Origin: Pycnopodia helianthoides
Taxonomy: Eukaryota; Echinodermata; Asteroidea; Forcipulatida; Asteriidae
Assembly: GCA_032158295.1 (NCBI GenBank)
Contig: JASTWB010000064.1
Coordinates: forward strand, 16,744-80,743
Length of the DNA stretch: 64,000 bases
Reading direction: 5' to 3'
Shown: piece by piece, positions 12,731 through 24,295 of the stretch
Numbering within the stretch: the first letter of the stretch is position 1
Layout of the letters: each line of letters opens with the position of its first letter
Program-made: the position numbers and the translations under genes
The notes under the pieces: generated by a model
Seen by the model: only the letters and a program-made list of their open reading frames with translations
Databases searched by the model: none
Told to the model about the DNA's origin: nothing

Positions 12731-13256
12731 TACAAAGCAGGACCATTAGTCCAGAAATTGTCTTCGCGCATAGCATGACTAGTCAGATCTAGATAGTCTC
12801 ACTGATTAACCATACTGATCTCCCCAATAGTGCTTTTCCATGGCCACTTCAACCTGATTGCACAATGATGAAAACAAACAATGCCGAATTAGGCATCAGC
12901 TAGTAGCCAAGCAGAAAAGTGACGAAGAACCGCCCGCCAACATCGACACAGTTTACATCAAGATGCCTGGCTGTCAATCAATGATGGCAGGAGATAAGTT
13001 CCACGTATTTGATGATTAGCTGGGGGTCGGGCATAGCCTTAAAGGAGGCAGGCCTAAAGATTGACAAACAACACGGTCTTGGAACTTCTGACAGAATACT
13101 TAGGATGTCCGTGATATCAGCTGAGAGGCATAGTCGCACAGTTCCCGGGTAGATATAAGTATACCAGTGATTGTGGCCGTCCAGTACCTCCTTGGAATAA
13201 GTTTCTGAAGATCAGCCAATAAACATCGCTTTTTACAGTTTATTTGTGAAATACAT

Positions 13257-13628
13257 GTGCAAAATGCACCAACCCTTGAAAGCATTTCCCAACACGACAC
13301 TTATTATTGCAGGAGCGTTTCAGAGATGAATCTGACAAGTCTATCACGTGAAAGCGGTGTTGAAGATGCAGCATGTTTTGTTCAGTTCTCAGAAGAGCTG
13401 ATACTAGAAAGCTTCTGCATGTTTCGTCCTCAAATGCAGCTTTTGTTACAAGTGTGTGAAAAGGATGTAATACATCAGTCTCCGGACACAATGGTTTTTG
13501 GTCTTGCAGTTCACTACGTCCTAAAATGGAACGACAAGATGGATGTGATTGAAACAGGCATCAAAACAAGCACAACTGACTTACCCGATTCTTTCCATAC
13601 ACTAACAATTGCAGTCACTCGATTCTGA
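13257..13628 (+). pseudogene. Middle piece of the broken plus-strand protein
   Basis: An open stretch of 123 codons with fairly acidic, helical composition (for example EELILESFCMFRPQMQLLLQ). It has no recognised domain. Strand and position between the 11-12.7 kb pieces and the cysteine-rich tail at 13.95-14.34 kb suggest it belongs to the same decayed gene. Function unknown. Confidence 0.3.
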
Positions 13629-13950
13629 CTTCTGTCATATTCTTCCTCTGTTCACTATCCATGTGACTGGATTGATTCTGTGTCTTCCTATTTGGATAGG
13701 CAAGAAGAAGGTTTCAATCTTCTGAAGTCCAAGGAATGTGTTTTGCAGATCTCTCCAAACTGCATTCAATGATGAACAGCAGCGAAAAAGAAAGTTAGTT
13801 GCAATGCTTTACCACAGTGAATCAAATACTAAATGCAAAAGGAGACCTCAACCTCTACGCTTAAGCTAGCTATCAAGGACAGCCTTTAGCCAACTACGAC
13901 CCTATGTAGCCAGCTTTTAGAAACATGTAAGAAAGCCTCGTCAGCATTAT

Positions 13951-14343
13951 ATGATGTCTTCCCATAACCCCCCACCAATCTTGCTCTCTTGGTCACTTGG
14001 ATGGAAACACAGGTATGGGTTATTTGTCCCTGTTACTTCGGAAGGTCCCGATGGCAGTCAGAACTACTGGTCAGATTTGAATCTGATTCCGTCCAAAGGA
14101 GGAAACTTTGTGAAACCAACTGTGCCCTGTACAACTCTGTCCTTCCATGTACAGATCTGTGTGCGTGTGAGCTATGAGATTGTGCTAACCCTACACTCAC
14201 AACAGAAATTAGTGCATGTAGATCAAAGTGAAGGTGAAAGGACTGAATTGCAACATTTTGCCACTACTGGACATCGACACTGTGGGCTCGATTTACTTAA
14301 CTTCGATATATCCTTCTCTAATATGCCACTACACAGTTTTTGA
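13951..14343 (+). pseudogene. Cysteine-rich CXC-like C-terminal piece
   Basis: In one frame the sequence reads SWSLGWKHRYGLFVPVTSEG and continues with PDGSQNYW. After a frame change (second frame, 13,989-14,180) it reads KLCETNCALYNSVLPCTDLC, followed by AC, a stop, and DCANP. The spacing C-x3-C, then L-x-CTDLC-x-C, then C-x-N resembles the CXC/tesmin-TSO1-type cysteine arrangement, which binds zinc and often DNA. It is the expected 3' end of the decayed plus-strand gene that starts near 10.9 kb. One frame change and at least one stop break it. Confidence 0.4.
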
Positions 14344-15129
14344 GCTCAGCTTTTCTTAATAAATATCAAGAGTGATGCGAATTTCATCTATCTACTATGT
14401 CAGAATTGGAGAAAGCCATACAAGACTAAAACATAACTGGAAAGAAACCAAATTGTTGCCTTACTTAAATCCCACTTATGCACTTGCGTATTCTTTCTAG
14501 CCTTTGATGTATCATGTAGAGTTTTAATCTCTTTTCAAAAAGTGGTCATTAGAGGATTCTTCCAAAAACAAGTTTCCAGAAAAAATTCTCATCCCAACCA
14601 ATGAAAGTATCCGCGTCCATTTCACCCATCAAATCTGAATAAGATAATAAAGCTGCTTCCACTTTCAGTTTGCTGTCAGAAATTAAATTTTGAAAACAGC
14701 TACTTTTACACTAATATCACCATCACATACGTACATTTTTGTAATCTTCTGGGATAAATTGTGATTTCTGTGCCTCAAATTGGTCTAAAAACTTGCTCAT
14801 GGAGGAACTTGTCCAAATGATACAAACAATACAAAGATCTTAAAAAATCAATAATTTTGACACAAAAATGAATTTTTTTTATACAAAATGCCAGAAAAAC
14901 TCAGTTCTCCCAATTTTGAGCTCCACATCATGCTAATCTGAAAAGACATTCAAGCTTTGTAATGATGGATGATGTAGTGTGTGTGGGTGGTCCCATTAAA
15001 CTCCTAAAATAAGCCTCTTCTGAAGTTTCACCCTCGCCTATTACCACAGAATGGCAACGGAGCAATCTAGAAGTCTTTCCGATGAACGTTTCATGTGAAC
15101 ATTCATACACTGTTATACGGGAAGATGCA
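14344..15129. other. No gene recognised
   Basis: AT-rich sequence after the CXC-like piece. A 73-codon minus-strand frame at 14,928-15,149 shows no motif. Confidence 0.3.
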
Positions 15130-15265
15130 CTTGGCAAAACGCATTGCAAGGACTTATTGAGTTCTTGTTATCTTCAAATGATTCTGATCTCTTCCTTAGT
15201 TGCTGGCTCTTCGCAATGACATCTATTGTCATATCCTCTCCAAGATTCTCAGTGAATGTCTCCAA
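15130..15265 (-). pseudogene. Short minus-strand coding-like fragment
   Basis: One minus-strand frame is open for about 45 codons with balanced hydrophilic composition: WLETFTENLGEDMTIDVIAK and onward through QQLRKRSESFEDNK. A TAA lies immediately upstream and a TAA ends it. No family recognised. It may belong with the open minus-strand stretch at 15,447-15,836. Confidence 0.25.
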
Positions 15266-15446
15266 CCATTAGTCCCGACATGTGTAGAGGGCGTTTGGCC
15301 TCCGCAATCCCACCTCTAGTCGGGCGGATCAAGAAGAGTCTCTGAGTGTTGACGTGCAACACAGTGGAACACTAAAGCTGTTGCCTTTGCTCGCCATGAT
15401 CGTCTTGTGAGAAGTTGTGCGTGTTGGCGTCAGCGCCGTCGTTTTG

Positions 15447-15836
15447 TTACCCCGAGTTCAGATGAGGCAACCGAAATCGCTCCCGCAGAGTGTGTCCTTC
15501 AGATGAATCTTCATGTGATCGCTCCGGTGGAAATGACGCATCATAACTGGTCGCACTGATACTACTTTCTCCGTGGCAGCTTACGTGGCGACTCAGCTGC
15601 GCTTGTGCTTGAAGAGCACTGCTGTAGGCACTTGAAGGCATCTGGTCGCTTGAACTTGCCTGTCTCTTAGTAGTGAGTCGATGGAAGGCCGATCGCAGAA
15701 CTGGCACTGGTATGAAAACGCAGACTGCTGTCAACCGAATCCCTTTCCTTACATAGCAACGGTAATCAATGTCTAAGGTCACTGAATGAAGTTCCTTAGT
15801 CCTCCTGTCGAAACAAAAACGCAGAACAAATAGCAA
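15447..15836 (-). CDS. Hypothetical minus-strand ORF, 129 codons
   Basis: A minus-strand frame begins MLFVLRFCFDRRTKELHS. It has a hydrophobic N-terminal third, then a Ser/Gln/Ala-rich low-complexity middle (SSAYSSALQAQAQL) and an acidic-basic tail. GC content is higher than in neighbouring DNA. No domain recognised. It could be one exon of an unrecognised gene or a chance open frame. Confidence 0.25.
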   Translation of the reverse strand: MLFVLRFCFDRRTKELHSVTLDIDYRCYVRKGIRLTAVCVFIPVPVLRSAFHRLTTKRQASSSDQMPSSAYSSALQAQAQLSRHVSCHGESSISATSYDASFPPERSHEDSSEGHTLRERFRLPHLNSG

Positions 15837-15839
15837 TGG

Positions 15840-18800
15840 GCTCAGTAACGTTTACATATCCACTTAAGTAAGCTATCCTTCACTAAGTATTATTGTTTTT
15901 AGTTTGTACAACCTAACATTGATATACAGTCATTTAATTGGAAAAAAATTCATCTTGTGCCTTCCTGTATATTTGTACATGATCATTTTCTTTAAGAGTC
16001 GTAAGTACTTCAAGAGATGCCCACGATATGTAGGTCACTTGCTGATAGGGTTTGATTTCTTTCTGTGACGTCAACTTCACATAGATATATATATGAGTAT
16101 TCCAGAGATCACTAATGTCTGGCTGGACTGCCAAAGGAATGACAACATGGTGTTCTATTCTTCTAAAAGGTCCATCATTATTATATATTATATATGCATG
16201 TTACATCACAGATGGATCCCCACCATGCACAAGTTTTTGTTATCAGTGCTTCCTTTAATTCGTTGAATAAAGGTGAATAATGTTCTTTTTTGGTCTTAAT
16301 AGACCTTGTCAAATTACCTTTCCGCAAATACTCGTACGCATGCTTAGCCATGGAATGAGTGCATTTGCTGTCTAGCTATACAATTTTTGTCGTTACCTAG
16401 ACCACATGCACCTCATTACACGCTAACGCAGTACGCGTCCGAGTTTTTGCGAATTAGTCTAGACGTCCATTCCTGACTTGATGGTAGGGCCGCCCTCAAC
16501 CTTTGCACATCATAACTGGGCTTGGTGTGGGCGCCCTCCATGTAGATGTCAAAAAAGGTCCTTATCGGCCCTTCCTGTATTACTATTAATCAGTGAATGG
16601 TTAATTTAAATGAACTTGTACCTATGGTATACTGCGTTATTTTGTTTCCAAGAAAAGAGAACACATCAAAAATACAGCTGTGTGTCTCCTTGTTTCATCA
16701 GCATATTCACTCTAAAAGAGGCGCGATGCGGGTTGACATAAAATGCCATAACGTCCTGTACCATACAATTTGATAACCATGATTTAACCAACGAGAGTAA
16801 TTTCTAATGTGGCAAGCACAAAAGCTCCTCAATTAAAAATATATTTACTCTATCACTATTTACTAATAAGTATTTTTTAGCTAATGATTAATTTTTTGGG
16901 TGAAGGCCAAACATTACAATCTGGTATGAACATGAAGTACACCATGAATTTGAACGATACCTAAACTGAAACAACCGACTTGACACCAATGTCCAATATT
17001 CTTACATGAAAAACACCACACAAAAAAGGATTCGAACTCATGTTACTATGTTCCTGCAGGCTAAATTAGAAATGAATGAAAAATTTGATGTTACAATACA
17101 CAAATAAAAAACTACAGTGCGGTAGAAATATGTCCCATCAAAAATAATCGCAATAAGTTGAGCTCGGCTCAAATTGAGGCAAAGAAACATTCGGGATATG
17201 CAACCCCCCTTTCTCCGCCTAAAACGTTTCCCCTAAAATTAGAACGCAATTGTCAATCTATTTGTCTAAGAAAAAATTATATCACATGTATGCGACAGTT
17301 GGTAGTATAATCATTAACATCCTTAGAAAACTTGGACACCTTTGTAATTGTCAAAGACCAGTCCTTCTCACTTGTGAGCTCTACAAATGCACAAATCACA
17401 AACCTGTGAAAATTTAACATTAATTGGTCCGTTGAAGTGTGCTAATAATAATGGAAAAAAAACACCCTTGTCACCACGAAGTTTTTTGCTTTCAATGCTT
17501 GAGTTCGAGACCTCATGCTAGGCTCGAAATCAAACGCAAATATATTACTGAGAAATTACTTCTTACAAAAAAAAAACTAGCGTTACTTCGAGCTTTTCTC
17601 ACATGGTTTATACGACAACACTCTCGCTGTGCTCGATTACCAAGTAAGTTTTTATGCTAAAATTTTTTTGAATAATTTCCAATATGTCCTTGCCTTTAAT
17701 GCAACAAATCCACTAAATGTAAACAACAAGGGGGGGGAATTCAATAAGATTAGCAATTGTCCCACCTACAAGTAAGTTTTTTCCCAATCACAAGAAGTGC
17801 CTTTTGGTGAGTAAATAAATAAATTAAATTTAAATTTTCAAAAATGTTGTGCATCATTCATTACATTAAGTAATCTAAAGGCCCGATGTCAAAAATTTAT
17901 TTACTGGTGAGCAAAGTTTTTGTTGCTTAGTATAGCAAAAAACAGTGTAAAGCAAAATGTCCACGAATTTTGACACGTGTGTGCGTGGTTCTTAAGGATT
18001 TGCACTGTTGCGTCCAGCCCCATTCATCCTTACAGAAACCACCGCAAGCTAGCTTGCTTCTCTTTGCTTAGGGTAAGCCTTTTAATGGAAAATGGGTCGC
18101 TCTTAGCAGAAACTCATTTTGCGGCTAATGAACTTGTTTGCAGTAGCTGTCTGTATATGCGCGGCACACCTTTTTTGCTGTTCACGCCCAGGCTTAATGT
18201 CACTAAGCGGTGAGCATATATTTTGCTTAGCACATGCAGTGTTGCTATTACACAGTAACCCGCGTGCATGTGACGTCACAAAGCCCAAACAGCCCCTCGC
18301 TGAGGTCAATGAAGACCTACCTGCCTAGAGTTGTTGCCGCACAGGACACACGCACGACTTTTCCATCGTGTTGACCTCAGCGAATGGCCAACTATCATGG
18401 GGCCTATCATCCCACCATCTATTATGCCAGGAGCAGTCGTTGTGACTTGACTTGGTATTCTGGCTGAGAGAGTCCACCGGTGCCAATCCCGTCTAAGAAT
18501 TCTTTCAAACTGTTGTTAATGTTAATAGTCATTGAGGTCAAGCTCCTAGTTACATAACAGAATTACCTTCGAACTCAAAGCGCAGTCACCCAGTCGTAAT
18601 CCTGGCAGTTTCCAGATATAATTTATTTGTTTCCAGATTCTCCCCATGGCAAAACAAAGTAACTCGCGGCCCGGCGTTGCCATTGCTGCCCCCAAACTAT
18701 AGAAAGCTGCCAATAAATACGAAAGCTCTCCATCTCTTAATGACTTCAAATCCAAAGTAAAAACATATTGTTGTTCAATTGAAGAGTCTCTTTTTTGCAT

Positions 18801-18892
18801 AATTAAGTAACATAAAAAAGGGAGCTCTGTACACACAGCTGTATATATTTTGAATAAAACTGCCTATATAAATTTTATATTATTATTTTTTC
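15840..18892. other. No gene recognised
   Basis: Three kilobases of mostly AT-rich unique DNA, with a TA-rich simple stretch near 16,180 and scattered short frames on both strands. No domain, transposon end or satellite unit was seen. Similarity to the satellite begins at about 18,893. Confidence 0.35.
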
Positions 18893-19471
18893 GACATGGT
18901 GCACCTTGAAAAAATACTTGGCCCGCACACAAGTCCTATAATTTTGGTGACAGAGCTCACTTTAAAAATAAAAAGTTGATTAACACGTGACTTCTGTTTT
19001 TTTCAAATGCAAGTGCCCCTTTGCAAAATAAAATGCCCTTGCCCCTCTCAAAGATGAAATTCAACCTGTGTCTTACAAATCTCAGGGGCAAAGTACTAGG
19101 AATCCGTCAAATGTCAGAGGCTGAAATATTTTGCTTTCCTAGCAACCAAACAGGAATATATGCAAAAATATTTTCATGTATTTTCTTTGTTTTAAACTAA
19201 TTTACTTGTTACTGGATAGGCATCTTTTTTGCAGATATCAGACATCTACTTTGACGGTAATCTCGTTGAATGGCAAGTCTCTGCTGTAGACACAAACTAT
19301 TAAGTACAGTTTTTTTTGGATGAGAGGATACTTTAATTTCAAGCTTATAACTTTTCCCTACACTAGTCTGACATTTATAGATCTTACCTTGTATGTCAAC
19401 TGGAAGTGATGCGCACATTCATAGAATTTTAGTGATACAATGCCTTTTGTCAGCAAATTTATTGATTTTAT
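18893..19471. repeat. Degenerate satellite unit left of element copy C
   Basis: The stretch carries the satellite landmarks in order: CATGGTGCACCTTGAAAAAA, TTTTGGTGACAGAGCTCACT, GTTACTGGATAGGCATC, and CAGATATCAGACATCTACTT. Many single-base differences and indels separate it from the clean arrays at 36-40 and 57-63 kb. It directly abuts the left terminal repeat of copy C. Confidence 0.75.
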
Positions 19472-19486
19472 CCATATCAATTTGTT
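19472..19486 (+). repeat. Left terminal inverted repeat, copy C
   Basis: CCATATCAATTTGTT, identical to the left terminus of copy B at 39,965-39,979. The satellite ends directly before it. Confidence 0.8.
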
Positions 19487-19848
19487 ATCGCTGCCCTTTT
19501 TCAATGCGGAGCTCATGCGCTTTCCCCCGCTATGGGAACCTCCATCATACATCATTTTCAGGTTTCCTTTCATCAGTTGAAAAGTGAACACCTCCCTGCT
19601 TTGTTAAAACAATTTAGGAAAACATCTCAAAATTCCTTTAATTGGTAATTCTAGAATTTAATGGAAATAAATCCTTAAAATTAACCTAAAAACCAGGCAA
19701 TTTGTATCATATTTTCCATCATTAAGTGTTAAAGTCGATGTCTGGATTGACTACCATCGATTCAACTCCCGTAAATAAAATACTCGACATACAGTTTGAC
19801 CCGTTGTAAAAAATTGTGTTTGCGAGGAGAATTTCAGCCTAGCCAACT

Positions 19849-20260
19849 ATAAAAACCTTCTGATTGGACCATGAATGGACCGGTACTTGTTAATTGAGAG
19901 TTGATCGTCCAAAAGTTTTCACCAATCACAACGCTTTACGCTTCATTCAGCGATTACCGCGCCTAGCTGATCACATTGCCTCGGCGACCTTGAGAAGAAA
20001 AAGTTGTTGACTCGCTGTGTGTACCATGAATCATTATTATTCACTTAATAGTATTGTTTCTATATTTCCAGGATACTGTTGTTATAGCTTGCCTTTCGTG
20101 TTTATATTTATTCACTGAAGTTGTAATTTTTAATATGAAATTACTGGATAAATCTTGAGGTGATGCTATGGTCCTTCCGCGATTCCATGTGTTGTGGTTT
20201 GTTGTATGCTTGAAATTTCAATGCAGGGCAACCACACAGACATAAACACGTATGTGCAGA
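19849..20260 (+). promoter_or_regulatory. Promoter-like region inside copy C
   Basis: A TATAAAAA at 19,849-19,856 is followed by an inverted CCAAT box (TGATTGG, 19,861-19,867) and a direct CCAAT at 19,922-19,926, then CG-containing sequence. The segment from about 19,862 to 20,260 is absent from copy B, where the flanks are joined directly. Its location upstream of the first exon fits a promoter and 5' leader of the transposase gene. This is inference from motif content and position only. Confidence 0.35.
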
Positions 20261-20695
20261 CGAAAATCCTTCTTGAAACTCACTCTCAGGACTTACTTAA
20301 AACTGTTATTCTTCGTAATTTACTTAATAATGGATATAAATTTAAGATCAGTAGTTGTTGAACTACAACCAGTTCACAGCTTTTTTTAGTTTATAATATT
20401 TTTGAAAATTGCCCCGATTCATTCAAAATCAAACTTATTTGGTGTACCTTAGGCGTACGCTTCTTGGAGGCATAGTATCATACCATTTCTTGTGAAAAGG
20501 GCCCGTGTGTTGATAACTGCAGAGTTTTCAACTTTCAAATAGATATGATGGTGAATAAAGTTGATATCAAATATTCAAATAACATTAATTTTTCTTGTAC
20601 ACCAATATCACAGTATAGGTTTTAAAGAGGCTGCCTATTGTTTAATTTATTTCAACACGTTTTTTTAATTTTTTAATTTTTAAAAATACAGATAT

Positions 20696-20940
20696 AGAGT
20701 TTGAGGCCAAAAATCACATAGACCTACCATACATTAAACAAGCTCACACTCCCAGGACCGCAGGTAGGACTAAAAATCTAACTTGCTACCAGAAAAATTA
20801 GGCGATAGCAGTGATAAGATGAGACAGAGAGATTAGAGTTAAGGTCCACTACAATTTACATAAGCGGGCCAAGAGGATTGACATCCCGATGAGTAGAAAG
20901 AAGAGCATATGGGAATCTGAAGCCGCAGATATAAATACAG
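20696..20940 (+). pseudogene. Chromo-like exon of copy C, degraded
   Basis: DNA is collinear with the copy B exon 40,821-41,094, from ATAGAGTTTGAGGCCAAAAA to AATACAG|GTAGGTAC. The 3' splice donor context is retained, but several deletions remove the W-x-S-x-YDEW region. As in B, a stop (TAA here, TAG there) precedes the donor by two codons. Confidence 0.6.
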
Positions 20941-21384
20941 GTAGGTACAACTTCGCAAGTAACATAAACTTAATAAAACTAGTGCCATGGCCATTTGAAG
21001 GGAGAAATATAGCTTTTTATAATTTTATTATATTACAATTCAAATATAAATACCTACTTAAAAAATAAAACAAATAATTGCTCCGATACCATTGCAAGCA
21101 AGTATTTTCAATTGGAATTAAGAAATAATAAATGTTATAATATCACATTTTTTGATGACTTTGTTTTATTTTATTTTAGGAAAATACAACAACAAAGTGG
21201 CCATAAATGCAAGTCATGATAGTGAGCACTAGGTGCTTAGCCTTTTTTACTGTAACAAAAATTCCATTCTACATTGAGACAAATAAAAGCACATGGCACT
21301 CACTCTCAGCACGTAAAAGAATGTTGGTAAGTTTGTGGCTTAATTAATTCTAAAATAGTGTCTTTCATTTCTATCTATTAATTT

Positions 21385-21800
21385 TCATGAAAGAGAACCT
21401 CAAACATTAGCCAAGGATATGATTCAAATAACTATCAAGATTTCCATCTCAGGAAACAACTGGAACATTTTGTGTCGGACTAAATGCACAGAGTCTAAAA
21501 CCATTGGGGAAGGGTTGTTTACAGTTCAACATTACAATGTAGAAAGGTTTTTACAGATCTGGACATTACAAGTGTGAGATGGGTTGTTTACAGATCAGAC
21601 ATTTACAATGTAGAAGGGTTGTTACAGAGCGAGATCATTAGATGTGTAGGTAGGTTTTTTACTGATCAGTCATACAATGTAGAATTCTGCCAATCAAGAC
21701 TGTTTTCCCTGTTTGAAATTTTTTCCGGATCAATAATCCTCGGGCGATTTCATATATTTTGGAAGACACTTTTCAGTTTGAATTGGAAAGAGCGGCTCTG
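21385..21800 (+). pseudogene. Minisatellite-containing exon of copy C, degraded
   Basis: Collinear with the copy B exon starting at 41,556 (AAAGAGAACCTCAAACATAG near the start). Only about four degenerate 36-bp units remain between about 21,515 and 21,690, against 11 in B and 23 in A. The acceptor AG present in B is lost. The exon then runs into the 3' part of the coiled-coil exon across a deletion of about 1.3 kb near 21,810-21,845. Confidence 0.6.
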
Positions 21801-21837
21801 AGAGAATTCTCCAGAACGGGAACAGACCCCCTTTTTA

Positions 21838-23320
21838 GCGCAAAAAATTGGAAGTATGGTGATGCATATGGAAAACTTCGGTTGACTTCGCTTGCCCCTT
21901 ATTACAATCCAGCAGAGGGACAGAAAAAACAGTCCCCATCAACAATGGCAGTGTTTTTAAAAGACACTCTTGTTTTCAATAAACAATACAGTAGTTGAGG
22001 CGTACATGCAAGAAATCTACCTAGTTTAAAAGGTTAATGAGCAACAAGTTGCTGGATTTAAACTTTGAAATACCTGTTTGAGGGATGGGTAGGTGATGGC
22101 AACCTTGGACAACAAGTCATACATTTACTGAGAAAATGATGACAAAGCACAGTAGCAAGGACACCAGAACCAAAATAATAGGTTTTAAGTAAGTGGGATG
22201 TACTACTTTTATTGGAAATCGGATTCACTGCGTAGACATACTGTGAGAATAATTTTCGTAACCATGTGAGTGAGGAACACCTACTAGCCATGGTCAGAGC
22301 ACGCCGAAAGTGTGAATACTTAAAGCGAATATTTGATCCATGTTGGATTCCAGTTGTGACATTGAGACCATTGGAGAACATAATGTTTGACTTGCAGTAT
22401 TATCGTGGGCAGATATGAAAGTTTATATGAAGTTAAGGGAATTGGTGCATGTAACAGCACCTACTCATTGCCTGTTTAAGTGTCCCAAGTATCAAACGGC
22501 ATATAGCACAAAGAAAATGGTCTATGGTTGATCCAGTGAAAGGGCACGTGACTTTTCTGAAATCAAAATTTCCCAACTTAAAAAAACAGGCATAAAATGC
22601 ATGCGTTTAGAGAGCCTTTTCCCTTCATTCCAGTTCATCGTGTAATCCCAACCCCTGCAGTCTTTTTTCCTCTGAATTTCAGAGCAATTAATAAGTCTTT
22701 TGATTTCAGATATTGAAGCATGCAGAGAATTTGTATTAATGAAAGAATGTTAAATAGCTTGTGCACAACCCGATTGCATTTGAGAAGTTTTTACAAAAAG
22801 CTTCAATTCCATGGCTCAATTTTTCCACAAATAAAGACACTGGTCAAGCTCAATACCGTGATTTCAGCAGACCGACATCAGAAATACGCAACACATATTC
22901 TGATTTCTAATTTCCTATGCACGCCCAAGCTTGAATCCATAAAATATTAATTAGGGATGTATTGTAAGATTTAGCTCTATCAAGAAAAGTGGCATGTTGA
23001 GGGGCCACAATCATTGAAAAGTCATCCATACATGGTCTAAATATCCCCTTCACATTTTCAGGCCAAGACACACGCCTTAGCATGCCATGTGTTTATGAGA
23101 CCATCTACCTGAGTGCATTGAAATGTATCCTAGACATTATTCACTTCAGTCAGCAAGCTGATGAAAAACGGAATGACACGGTTACTATCCTTTTCTTTTT
23201 CGTCAACTAATCATCGCAATACAGAGGGGCGCGGGTCATGTCAATTGATGTGGAGAAAAAACAAACAGACTATCTATGCTTCAGTACACTTTACAAGAAA
23301 ACGCATCCTTTAAGATTCAG
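21838..23320 (+). pseudogene. RAG1-like transposase of copy C, degraded
   Basis: Collinear with 30,440-31,957 of copy A. The PYYNPAEGQKK codons, the D-motif region near 22,190, the LGAD/C-x2-C region near 22,410-22,490, the H-x4-H stretch near 23,090-23,105 and the final region near 23,300 are all recognisable as DNA. Frameshifts every 30-60 bp prevent translation. Most differences from A and B are one-base gains or losses, which is atypical for simple neutral decay. Confidence 0.65.
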
Positions 23321-24080
23321 TGTGAGTATACATGTGGGCAGGCAGGTCATAATAGGTGAACAGCTGTTGGCAATTTAGACCTATTAGAAAAAGGGATCTC
23401 TGGTCATCGAGTTGACTAAATTCACTGCACATATGCATGTAAAGTCCTTGCCTTTCCCATGTTAATATAACATGAATTTGAATTTGAAAGTTTTTTTTAT
23501 TTATTAGTTTGTTTATATAACTTATGTACATGATGTGCAAACGTGTTTGTTTATACAACTGATAATAAATTATAATTGCCTCACAGCAATTTAGGATGAA
23601 GAAATATATCCTTTTGTATGGGGAGTTTTGAAATATAGACAGTAAATTATCATGTTCACTGTTGGACACAAAATTTCATTGATTGCACTTTTCTGAGCTT
23701 TATTTGGTATAAGCCAACTTATAATGAAATAATGTGTGCCTACTTGGTTTTGTAATTATCGTTTTCTTTAACGTGGATAGGTAGTTAAGTTATAATAAGA
23801 TGTTCAACAGCATTTTAACGCTGATTTGTATTCCTAGTTGTTCACGTAAAAACTATTTTAAATCAGACTTTAAGAAATGGTGTGACAGAAGTGTGATGAC
23901 AAGAAGTTGAAACTTTGTTTATTGATAGGTTAAATATGGATTGATTGCAAATTGTTTTTCATAATCACCTATATATTTTTCCCGCCAATTTTCAGCAAAA
24001 AAAGAAATCTTTCAACTTTCATAACCATCATTCAATTTCATGCATTTTCTCCTGATTCCACTCGTACTAGTTTCGTTTTA

Positions 24081-24295
24081 CCCACATACACTTACGTCAT
24101 CCACATAATTTGCGTCAAGAATTACCTTTCAAGTGCAGTTTTACTTGTCCACATAGTTATTAAAAACTCATAACCAACACACGCTAGAAGCGTTTGACAA
24201 AAACTCACACTAGCCTCTATGACGTTAAATAAAAACTTCTCCCAACATTCAAATAAAGCCTAGCGACGTCGAATGGATGTTATTTTGTTTGCTGG
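24081..24295. mobile_element. Shortened nested MITE-like element in copy C
   Basis: The outer parts of the element seen intact at 32,690-33,810 are present (left CCCACATACAC, right TTTTGTTTGCTGG), but about 0.9 kb of the interior is missing. The surrounding DNA continues collinear with copies A and B on both sides, so the insertion site is shared. Confidence 0.6.

Noticed and set aside
18546..18836. 96-codon minus-strand frame
   Set aside because: No domain, no homologous copy in the window, and composition typical of chance open frames.
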